DNA from: Deltaproteobacteria bacterium
GTDB taxonomy: Bacteria; Desulfobacterota; Desulfobacteria; Desulfobacterales; ETH-SRB1
DNA length: 20,719 nt
Direction: 5' to 3'
NCBI GenBank assembly: GCA_019314185.1
Contig: JAFCZU010000058.1
Location: 1 to 20,719, forward strand
The notes under the pieces were generated by a model. It saw nothing but the letters and a program-made list of their open reading frames with translations. It was not told where the DNA came from and did not search any database. Within the stretch, counting starts at the first letter, position 1. Each line of letters starts with the position of its first letter. Positions 6,077-11,610 of this stretch are shown here, one piece after another. The position numbers were made by a program, and so were the translations under genes.

Positions 6077-6871
6077 ATGAAAATTAAAAAAGCTATTATG
6101 CCCGTTGCCGGGTTTGGAACGAGGTTTTTGCCGGCAACAAAAGCGCAGCCGAAAGAAATGCTGCCGATTGTAGATAAACCGATAATCCAATATTTAGTTG
6201 AGGAAGCGGTTGCGGCCGGAATTGAGGAAATTATATTCGTTACCGGACGCGGGAAGCGCGCTATTGAAGATCATTTTGATTATTCTTTTGAGTTAGAACA
6301 AACATTAGTGGAAAAAAACAAACTTGATCGCCTGAAAGAAATTTACAAATTGCCTACTCTCGCTAAGTTCGCTTTTGTCCGCCAGCCGAAACCTCTTGGC
6401 GACGGAGACGCGATTTTAAAAGCAAGGCATTTAATTGGCGATGAGCCTTGCGCTATTTTATTTGGTGACGATATCGTTGATTCTGAAAAACCATGCATAG
6501 GACAGCTAATGGAAGTGTTTGAAAAATACGGAGATCCCGTTATGGCTTTAGAAAAAATTCCGAAAGAAGAAGTTTGCAAATTCGGAGTCGTCCAGCCGAA
6601 TAAAATTTCTGAAAGAACTTATGAAATAAAAGACTTAGTGGAAAAGCCCGCGATTGAAAAGGCGCCGTCTAATCTTACGATAGTCGGAAAGTATATTATA
6701 ACTCCGGATGTTTTCGATGAATTGGAAAAAGTAAAACCTGGAAAAGACGGTGAGATAAGATTGGCAGACGCTCTGAAATCTTTAATTTCCCGCAAGGCGG
6801 TTTATGGATATGAGTTTGAAGGAAGAAGATATGATTGTGGAAGCAATTATTTAAAGGGGCTGGAGTTGTAG
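6077..6871 (+). CDS. galU: UTP-glucose-1-phosphate uridylyltransferase
   Basis: 264 residues; makes UDP-glucose from UTP and glucose-1-phosphate, feeding the glycosyltransferases around it. Start chosen at the ATG of MKIKKAIMPVAGFGTRFLP. The upstream in-frame extension is palindrome-derived. Motifs: nucleotide-binding loop AGFGTRFLPATKAQPKEMLP (11-30), IVDKPIIQYLVEEA, FVTGRGKRAIEDHFD, a RQPKPLGDGDAIL loop near 99-111, GDDIV near 129, FGVVQP near 170, KDLVEKP near 185, VGKYIITPDVF near 202, GEIRLADAL near 225, and YDCGSNYLKG near the end. Family members normally continue about 20-30 residues past DCG..YLKA with a final helix. Here the stop comes after GLEL, exactly where a TTAAGTA-family repeat begins, so the C-terminus appears truncated. 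The catalytic core is intact, so activity is plausible but unproven. Confidence 0.92.
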   Translation: MKIKKAIMPVAGFGTRFLPATKAQPKEMLPIVDKPIIQYLVEEAVAAGIEEIIFVTGRGKRAIEDHFDYSFELEQTLVEKNKLDRLKEIYKLPTLAKFAFVRQPKPLGDGDAILKARHLIGDEPCAILFGDDIVDSEKPCIGQLMEVFEKYGDPVMALEKIPKEEVCKFGVVQPNKISERTYEIKDLVEKPAIEKAPSNLTIVGKYIITPDVFDELEKVKPGKDGEIRLADALKSLISRKAVYGYEFEGRRYDCGSNYLKGLEL

Positions 6872-7131
6872 TAATAAGTAGACAGTATTGAGTATTAAGC
6901 AAAAAAATAACGCAATAAGCATTTATTGCGTAAACTTTATAGTTCTTTCAACCGAGGGTTCCATAGTCTCCGCAGAGCTGTGGAACCCAGAGTGCAAGAC
7001 TTGCAAATGCGGTGCCACAGCCTCACTACGCTGCGGCTCCGTTTTGGACTATGGCACCGTCGGTGTAGTAAGTAGTCAGTATTAAGTATTAAGCAAAAAA
7101 ATTACGCAATAGGAATTTCTATTACGCAAAA
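6868..7131. repeat. direct-repeat-flanked double hairpin
   Basis: Two related repeats of about 67 bp (6868-6934 and 7064-7131) each run from GTAGTAA through AGTATTAAGCAAAAAAAT to ACGCAATA...ACGCAAA. They flank two hairpins: GGTTCCA/TGGAACC (6957-6987) and CGGTGCCACAG/CTATGGCACCG (7010-7059). The first copy carries its own ACGCAATAA/TTATTGCGT stem. The element starts at the galU stop and its end overlaps the stop of the minus-strand gene, so it fills the whole gap. Confidence 0.7.
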
Positions 7132-7418
7132 ATGATAATCTCTTCGCTTTCCGCAGAAACACTTCTTACACCTTTGTGTGCAAAAATAATAATTTTTTTA
7201 TTTCCTGCAAGAATACCAATTACATTTTTGATATCTACGGAACGCCCGTTGTCAAATGTTATTGATTCTTGTCCGATTTCTAAGCTTTCAATGTCTTTTA
7301 TCGGTTCCGGTTCTCCTCCGCTATAATCAATGTAAAAATTTTTACTGCCGGAAGCTTTCTTTTTTTCTATAGTTTCTTTAATCAATTCAATGTCTTCTTC
7401 TTTAAGGAAAGTTATCAA
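7122..7418 (-). CDS. small unknown protein, TTG start
   Basis: 98 residues, not recognised. The start is TTG at 7418, because a strong Shine-Dalgarno GGGAGGTG (7425-7432) sits 6 bases upstream, one of very few such sites in this window. Longer in-frame ATG starts (7451 and 7478) fall inside the -10 and -35 boxes and cannot be on the message. The N-terminal third is a charged helix (LKEEDIELIKETIEKKKASG). The rest is predicted beta-rich (NFYIDYSG, SITFDNG, KKIIIFA, SEEIIIFA) with no membrane segment or Cys. Its stop lies inside a repeat. It is divergent from the GT4 gene with overlapping control regions. The good ribosome site and promoter argue that it is real. Confidence 0.7.
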   Translation of the reverse strand: MITFLKEEDIELIKETIEKKKASGSKNFYIDYSGGEPEPIKDIESLEIGQESITFDNGRSVDIKNVIGILAGNKKIIIFAHKGVRSVSAESEEIIIFA

Positions 7419-7452
7419 CTTTCTCACCTCCCTAATTGAAACTGTCAACATT

Positions 7453-7478
7453 ATTATACAAATATAAAACTTTGTCAA
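7453..7478 (-). promoter_or_regulatory. promoter of the minus-strand small gene
   Basis: On the minus strand a perfect TTGACA (7478-7473) precedes a perfect TATAAT (7458-7453) with only 14 bases between. AATAAT at 7455-7450 gives a 17-base spacer, and TTGATT at 7483-7478 gives 19. One of these pairs is likely used. It predicts a leader of about 28 bases with the Shine-Dalgarno in it. The site is only about 26 bases from the divergent GT4 start. Confidence 0.65.
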
Positions 7479-7504
7479 ATCAATTTGAACTATCCTGAGT
7501 TTTT

Positions 7505-8698
7505 ATGAGAATAGCTATCAATATCAATGAATTAACTTTAAATCAAAATACCGGCGTGAAGGTTTATACGCGGGAGATTGTGAATGCGTTGGGGCGGGTT
7601 GATAGAGAGAATAAATATTTATTGTATTGTCGTAGGGACACAAAATTTTGTGTCCAGAAGGGCATAAAATTTTATGCCCCTACGAATAATAATTTTAAAT
7701 TAAAAACATCAAAATCATTATTGCCGTTTTGGACATATTTTAAATTTCCGCGGGAAATAAAAAAAGACAAGCCGGATGTTTTATTTATGCCGATTCAGTC
7801 AGCGCCTTTTTTAAAAAAGCCGAAAGATATAAAATTAGTTATCACAGTTCATGATTTGGCGTTTTTGCTTTTCCCAAAACACTTTACTTTTAAAGACAGA
7901 TTCCTGCTTAATTTTCACACGAAAAGAGCTATTCGGATGGCGGATAGAATTATCGTTCCGTCTAAAGCGACGAAAAACGATATCATAAAATTTTATGGAG
8001 TTGACGGGAATAAAATAAAAGTTATTTATCATGGGGTAGAGACGAGGCAATGCCTCGTCTCTACGACTCAGCAACTTTATATTCTTTTTGTCGGATCAAT
8101 TCAGCCGAGGAAAAATATAGTTAGGCTGATTGAAGCGTTTGAAATATTGAAGAATCCCCCTAACCCCCTTTTACAAAGGGGGAATTGGGCAGAAGAAAAT
8201 CCCCCTAACCCCCTTTTTCAAAGGGGGGATTTGGCTCCCCCTTTCAAAAAGGGGGCGGGGGGGATTAAGCTAATTATTGCCGGCGGCAGAGGATGGATGG
8301 CGGATGAAATTTATAAGAAGGCAAAGGGAAGCAAATTTTCTGATGATATAATATTTATGGGAAGTGTTAGCGATAATAAGTTGGCTGATTTATATAAAAA
8401 CGCCGCGATTTTTGTTTTGCCGTCTTTATATGAAGGGTTTGGCTTGCCGGTTTTAGAAGCGATGAGTTATGGAATTCCCTGCGTGATAAGCGACAATTCT
8501 TCTCTCAGTGAAATTGCCGGTGATAGCGCTTTGCTTGTTGACGCTTATAATCCAAATGACATAGCCGAGAAAATAAATGTTTTGCTAAATGATGAAAAAT
8601 TAAGAAAAGAGTTGTCGGAAAAGGGGATTGAAAACGCGGGGAAATTCAGTTGGATTAAAGCGGCGGAGAAGACGCTGGCAGTATTAAGTAGCGAGTAG
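7505..8698 (+). CDS. GT4 (GT-B) glycosyltransferase with three repeat insertions
   Basis: 397 residues, group 1/GT4 family: a retaining glycosyltransferase of surface glycan synthesis with two Rossmann domains. Start strand MRIAININELTL, then NTGVKVYTREIVNAL (donor/acceptor loop), ITVHDLAFLLFP near 117, ADRIIVPSKATKNDI near 146-160, IKVIYHG near 171, LYILFVGSIQPRKNI near 190-205, and the signature FVLPSLYEGFGLPVLEAMSYGIPCVISD near 304-330 with the E-x7-E pair (EGFGLPVLE). Three segments are encoded by palindromic repeats and are not family sequence: residues about 42-61, 178-187 and 216-253. All keep the frame and lie in loops between conserved blocks. The last residues (VLSSE) and the stop come from a TTAAGTA-family repeat. 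The upstream gap to the divergent gene is only 26 bases beyond that gene's -35. Confidence 0.92.
   Translation: MRIAININELTLNQNTGVKVYTREIVNALGRVDRENKYLLYCRRDTKFCVQKGIKFYAPTNNNFKLKTSKSLLPFWTYFKFPREIKKDKPDVLFMPIQSAPFLKKPKDIKLVITVHDLAFLLFPKHFTFKDRFLLNFHTKRAIRMADRIIVPSKATKNDIIKFYGVDGNKIKVIYHGVETRQCLVSTTQQLYILFVGSIQPRKNIVRLIEAFEILKNPPNPLLQRGNWAEENPPNPLFQRGDLAPPFKKGAGGIKLIIAGGRGWMADEIYKKAKGSKFSDDIIFMGSVSDNKLADLYKNAAIFVLPSLYEGFGLPVLEAMSYGIPCVISDNSSLSEIAGDSALLVDAYNPNDIAEKINVLLNDEKLRKELSEKGIENAGKFSWIKAAEKTLAVLSSE
7630..7687 (+). repeat. in-frame palindrome CGTAGGGAC...GCCCCTACG
   Basis: The outer arms CGTAGGG and CCCCTACG enclose two small palindromes, ACACAAAATTTTGTGT and GCATAAAATTTTATGC. It encodes about 20 residues (RRDTKFCVQKGIKFYAPT) within the N-terminal Rossmann domain of the GT4 protein. 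Confidence 0.85.
8035..8066 (+). repeat. in-frame palindrome GTAGAGACGAGGC/GCCTCGTCTCTAC
   Basis: A perfect 30-base palindrome with its centre in GGCAATGCC encodes ETRQCLVST between the IYHGV strand end and the LYILFVGS strand of the GT4 protein, in the inter-domain linker. A related GTCTCTA-type element is at 11502-11567. Confidence 0.85.
8153..8264 (+). repeat. in-frame triple CCCCCTAACCCC/AAAGGGGG array
   Basis: Three successive units: two in the CCCCCTAACCCCCTTTT..AAAGGGGG orientation and a third inverted. They encode NPPNPLLQRGNW, NPPNPLFQRGD and APPFKKGAGGI, about 38 extra residues between a helix (LIEAFEILK) and a strand (IKLIIAGG) of the C-terminal domain. Confidence 0.87.
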
Positions 8699-8761
8699 TG
8701 AGTATTAAGCGCGAATGGCGTTGATCGCCCTTAATGCCAAATACTTGATACTTAATACTAA
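8680..8761. repeat. TTAAGTA-family palindrome at the GT4 stop
   Basis: The left arm AGTATTAAGTAGCGAGTAGT carries the GT4 stop (TAG 8696-8698). The right arm is AATACTTGATACTTAATACT. The loop, GCGAATGGCGTTGATCGCCC, differs from the loops at 2585 and 9858. Confidence 0.75.
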
Positions 8762-8772
8762 TATGCTATACT

Positions 8773-8798
8773 ACACCTTGTAATAAAGGGTGTTTTTT
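8773..8798 (+). terminator. terminator after the GT4 gene
   Basis: ACACC/GGTGT (8773-8777 with 8789-8793) followed by a T6 run. It closes the polysaccharide block before the sigma gene. Just downstream, TTTTTTGTTTGT and ACAAACAAAAA form another inverted repeat, followed by an ATCGG-GCAT-CCGAT hairpin. Confidence 0.6.
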
Positions 8799-8850
8799 GT
8801 TTGTCTAAAAATATGTTGTAAACAAACAAAAATCGGGCATCCGATACAGG

Positions 8851-8902
8851 AGTGTAACACGGGGTGTAACGGGGTGTAACATTTTTTTAATTCATTCGTT
8901 TA
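8851..8902 (+). promoter_or_regulatory. GTGTAAC repeats and candidate ECF-type promoter
   Basis: Three GTGTAAC motifs in a row (AGTGTAACAC, then GGGGTGTAAC twice at 10-base spacing). The last GTAAC (8876-8880) is followed by exactly 16 bases and CGTTTA (8897-8902). This matches the general ECF promoter layout of an AAC-type -35 and a CGT-type -10. The start would fall at or next to the sigma gene's ATG (8909), so the message may be leaderless. It suggests autoregulation by the gene it precedes. Confidence 0.5.
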
Positions 8903-8908
8903 CTAATA

Positions 8909-9484
8909 ATGAAGACATTAAGCGATTTTGAAGAAAAATTAATTTTGAAAAGGGCATTGGCGAAAGAAGCGTTTTCTGAAATTTATGATTTTTATATAAT
9001 AAGAATCTTTCGTTTTATTTATCTAAAAACAAGTTCTAAGGAAACGGCAGAGGATTTGGCGTCAGAAGTGTTTCTGAAATATTGGAAGCGGATAAAAGAG
9101 GGAATGGAAGATGAGAGTTTGGGCGAGGTTATCTCTAATGATAAGACGAAGTCATTTCTTTACAAAATTGCCAGAAACTTAATAATTGATTTTTATCGAA
9201 AGAAGGAGTTTCCAACTGTTGAAATCGATAGCGATATCAAAGATAAAATACAGGATCAGAAACAAGATATTTTAGCTTATATAAGCGCAAAACAGGAAGT
9301 TGAAGAAATGATGGAGGCGCTTCGTAAATTAAAGGGTGAATATTGCGAAATAATAATTTTGCGGTATGTTGAGGAGTTATCTATTTTGGAAATAGCGGAA
9401 ATAATAGGGAAATCAAGCGGTTCTGTGAGGGTTCAGCTTCACAGAGCGACGAAAGCGTTGAAATCAGTAGCAAGTATTAAGTAG
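8909..9484 (+). CDS. ECF-like sigma-70 family factor
   Basis: 191 residues; directs RNA polymerase to a small set of promoters. Sigma region 2 spans about 15-105: FRFIYLKTSSKETAEDLASEVFLKYWKRI, then KSFLYKIARNLIIDFYRKK, the 2.3/2.4 DNA-melting and -10 recognition part. Sigma region 4 spans about 128-187: LRKLKGEYCEIIILRYVEELSILEIAEIIGKSSGSVRVQLHRATKALK, a helix-turn-helix for the -35. There is no region 1 or 3, so the protein is ECF-sized. The final residues SVASIK and the stop are encoded by a TTAAGTA-family repeat. The DUF5667-type protein downstream is the likely anti-sigma partner. A four-helix-bundle gene now separates them. The ATG lies about 7 bases after a putative -10. Confidence 0.92.
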   Translation: MKTLSDFEEKLILKRALAKEAFSEIYDFYIIRIFRFIYLKTSSKETAEDLASEVFLKYWKRIKEGMEDESLGEVISNDKTKSFLYKIARNLIIDFYRKKEFPTVEIDSDIKDKIQDQKQDILAYISAKQEVEEMMEALRKLKGEYCEIIILRYVEELSILEIAEIIGKSSGSVRVQLHRATKALKSVASIK

Positions 9485-9496
9485 CAAGTATCAAGC
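9466..9496. repeat. TTAAGTA-family half-element at the sigma stop
   Basis: AGTAGCAAGTATTAAGTAGC and onward to TATCAAGC. It includes the sigma stop codon (TAA 9479-9481 is out of frame; the stop used is TAG at 9482-9484) and ends directly against the ATG of the four-helix-bundle gene at 9497. Confidence 0.7.
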
Positions 9497-9871
9497 ATGG
9501 AGAAAATAAAATCTTTTACTGATTTAATTGCATGGAAAAAGGGACATCAATTGGTAATAGCAGTTTATAAAGTAACCAATGAATTTCCTAAAAAAGAAAT
9601 GTTTGCTTTAACAAACCAAATATGTCGTTGCGCTGTTTCTATCACTAGCAACATTGCTGAAGGATTTTCCAGAAAAGGAATTAAAGAAAAAATACAGTTT
9701 TATTATATGTCTTTAGGCTCAGTGACAGAATTACAAAATCAACTTTTAATAGCAAGAGATATTGGTTATTTATCAAAAGAAGGATTCAATAATTTAGCTA
9801 AGCAAACAATAGAAGTCAGCAAGTTATTAAATGGGTTAATTAAAAGTTTGAAAAAAACAGTAAGTAATTAG
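9497..9871 (+). CDS. four-helix-bundle protein (23S rRNA IVP family)
   Basis: 124 residues, at the usual length of the S23/intervening-sequence protein family (PF05635/TIGR02436 type). Family signature visible: SFTDLIAWKKGHQLVIAVYK at 6-25, EMFALTNQICRCAVSITSNIAEGFSR near 34-59, QFYYMSLGSVTELQNQLLIARDIGYL near 67-92 and a final amphipathic helix. Members form a four-helix bundle, oligomerise (as in Avd of diversity-generating retroelements) and bind nucleic acid, but no enzymatic role is established. The gene starts 12 bases after the sigma stop and is bracketed by TTAAGTA-family repeats. It has no obvious functional tie to the sigma/DUF5667 pair, so it looks like a passenger cassette inserted into that operon. 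Confidence 0.9.
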   Translation: MEKIKSFTDLIAWKKGHQLVIAVYKVTNEFPKKEMFALTNQICRCAVSITSNIAEGFSRKGIKEKIQFYYMSLGSVTELQNQLLIARDIGYLSKEGFNNLAKQTIEVSKLLNGLIKSLKKTVSN

Positions 9872-9934
9872 CAGTAAGTATCAAGCAGTGCCGCCACCGT
9901 CGTGCTTAATACTTACTACTTGATACTTAATACT
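9858..9934. repeat. TTAAGTA-family palindrome (loop copy 2)
   Basis: It begins in the last codons of the four-helix-bundle gene (CAGTAAGTAATTAGC, including its TAG stop). The arms are AGTAAGTATCAAGC and GCTTAATACTTACTACTTGA, with the loop AGTGCCGCCACCGTCGT. The loop closely matches that at 2585-2665. It ends just before the next gene. Confidence 0.75.
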
Positions 9935-9940
9935 AATAGT

Positions 9941-11032
9941 ATGGATATTTTTTCAAAACTGAATAGTTTAAAATCAATAGAGCCCAATAAAAACTGGGTT
10001 GTTGACGCGAAAAAGAGGGTTTTGTCTGAAACTCCTGTTTTTGGGCGAAAAAGTGTTTTGAAAAATATTTTATTAAAAGTGGATTCCCGCCTCCGCGGGA
10101 ATGACAAGGTATGCTTTGGGAATGACAGAGCGCGCATTCTTGACAAAAAGTCAAGTTTAGGTTTTAATTTGCAAAATTTATTTCAAAATTTATCATTTAA
10201 AAAGTTGATGGTTCCGGCATTTTTGCTGGTTTTTGTGTTATCTGGCGGTATTTTCACTGTTGGCGCGTCAAAATCAAGTTTGCCGGGCGAATTTTTATAT
10301 TCAATTAAGATTATTAACGAAGATATGGCCATGGTAATTGCTCCAGAAAATAAAAAGGTAACGATTGAAGTGGAGCACGCAGGGAAGAGATTGGAAGAAA
10401 TAGCTGAAATAAGCAAAAAAACTTCTGATGTTGAACAGCAGAAAAAAATAGGGCAATTGATGGAAAGATTTGAGGAAAAGATGAGTAGCGCTAATGATCG
10501 TTTAGCAAATACAAGCGGAAATGGCGAGAAAACGAAAGTTGCTAAAGTAATAAATACTCAGAGCAAGAAATACACTGAAGTTTTAGCCAAAACAACAGAT
10601 GATCTTCCTGCCGTGGTTAAAGATGAGATTGTAGAAGAAATTGCTAAAGCAATTGATTCAAGCGAGGAAATATATCTAACTTCCTTAGCGGTAATTACTG
10701 AAGGAAAGAAGACAGTTGATGGCGCGGGTGAAGAAGATAAAGACGATAGCGCGGAAGATGGCGAAGAAATTACAGACACGGAAGAAGATACTGAGGAAGA
10801 GCCTTTAGTTAGTGATAGCGACGATGATTTTGAGGAAGGCGATGTTAAGGGGGATGAAGATGAGAATAATCAGCTTGATCTTGTTGATTCTATTGATGAT
10901 GTTAATGGAGAGGATTTAGCAGATGAAGATGCTGATAAAAGTGAAGATGAGGAAGAAGTAGTTTCAGACGAAACGGAGGAAGAAATAATAAAGATAGAAG
11001 CTGATGAGGAAGTTGAGGAAAGTAGTTTGTAG
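9941..11032 (+). CDS. DUF5667-type membrane protein, probable anti-sigma partner
   Basis: 363 residues. Start chosen at the ATG of MDIFSKLNSLKSIEPNK; the extension upstream is repeat. The N-terminal cytoplasmic part (KNWVVDAKKRVLSETP, about 17-32) has the layout of the sigma-binding head seen before DUF5667 domains. A repeat-encoded insert (about 47-70, SRLRGNDK...) follows. One membrane segment lies at about 88-109. Outside it, KSSLPGEFLYSIKIINEDM (about 111-129) and HAGKRLEEIAEISKK mark the DUF5667 helical domain. The last 100 residues are almost wholly Asp/Glu with few hydrophobics, likely disordered and able to bind cations. Inferred role: hold or release the upstream sigma factor in response to the envelope. 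The sigma gene neighbourhood supports this, but the interaction is not proven by sequence. Confidence 0.83.
   Translation: MDIFSKLNSLKSIEPNKNWVVDAKKRVLSETPVFGRKSVLKNILLKVDSRLRGNDKVCFGNDRARILDKKSSLGFNLQNLFQNLSFKKLMVPAFLLVFVLSGGIFTVGASKSSLPGEFLYSIKIINEDMAMVIAPENKKVTIEVEHAGKRLEEIAEISKKTSDVEQQKKIGQLMERFEEKMSSANDRLANTSGNGEKTKVAKVINTQSKKYTEVLAKTTDDLPAVVKDEIVEEIAKAIDSSEEIYLTSLAVITEGKKTVDGAGEEDKDDSAEDGEEITDTEEDTEEEPLVSDSDDDFEEGDVKGDEDENNQLDLVDSIDDVNGEDLADEDADKSEDEEEVVSDETEEEIIKIEADEEVEESSL
10078..10147 (+). repeat. in-frame GGATTCCCGCC/GCGGGAATGACA repeat
   Basis: ATTCCCGC-CTCC-GCGGGAAT is a hairpin of a widely dispersed bacterial repeat type. Here it is translated as DSRLRGNDK, followed by a second partial GGGAATGACA half. 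The same type at 2341-2372 is intergenic, inside the MITE-like element. Confidence 0.85.
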
Positions 11033-11035
11033 TAT

Positions 11036-11235
11036 CCTGTCATTCTGAACTTGTTTCAGAATCTATTATCTGTTTCATTTTAATTTATCTATTTAATATA
11101 AACTATCACCTACGACACAGACACAATTATTTTTTAAATGTTGTAATTATGTTTTCAGTTTAACTGAAATGTCTGAAGATTTGTAGGTTTAGTTATTGTA
11201 AAATACAGAGGATCTTGAAACAAGTTCAGGATGAC
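11036..11235. repeat. inverted pair of GAACTTGTTTCAG repeats
   Basis: TGTCATTCTGAACTTGTTTC (from 11036) and its near-complement ending ACAAGTTCAGGATGACA (to 11235) bracket about 140 A/T-rich bases. Those bases hold a TTCAGTTTAACTGAA palindrome (11154-11168). The rest of the 575-base gap to 11610 has no gene that I can support. Confidence 0.65.
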
Positions 11236-11501
11236 AAAATGTTTATTTTGATTTTAGAGGGAATTATATCGTAACGCAAACTGAGTTATTGGGTGGTAGG
11301 GGTTTAAATTTTAAATCTCTATGAATAATGAAAAGGTTTGTTAGGTCGATTAGATTTGTATGAAAATGCGATTTATTGTGTTTTTGTATTATGATCTATA
11401 GCAAGCTGTTGGCGCGAAAATATAATTCTGAAAATATATATTCCATATATTAATTAACAAATTATGTAATTTAGAAAATTTGGATTGTTTCAAGCGGTAT
11501 G

Positions 11502-11567
11502 CAGAGGCGCGTTGCAAAAGCGTCTCTATAAAAGGAGGTGTAAAAATATTTTGCGTCTCTACAGACC
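11502..11567. repeat. GCGTCTCTA repeat in the S-layer gene leader
   Basis: AAAAGCGTCTCTATAAAAGG and TATTTTGCGTCTCTACAGA are direct copies around a perfect AAAGGAGGTG. That Shine-Dalgarno-like string has no ATG after it and lies about 75 bases before the gene start, so it is probably a chance part of the repeat or a leader element. The family is related to 8035-8066. Confidence 0.55.
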
Positions 11568-11610
11568 AAAAGAGCAAAACTGTTTCTAAATTATGGAGAT
11601 ATAAAAATTT

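Noticed and set aside
7419..7478. Longer ATG start for the minus-strand small gene
   Set aside because: The ATGs at 7451 and 7478 lie inside the promoter boxes. The Shine-Dalgarno points to the TTG at 7418.
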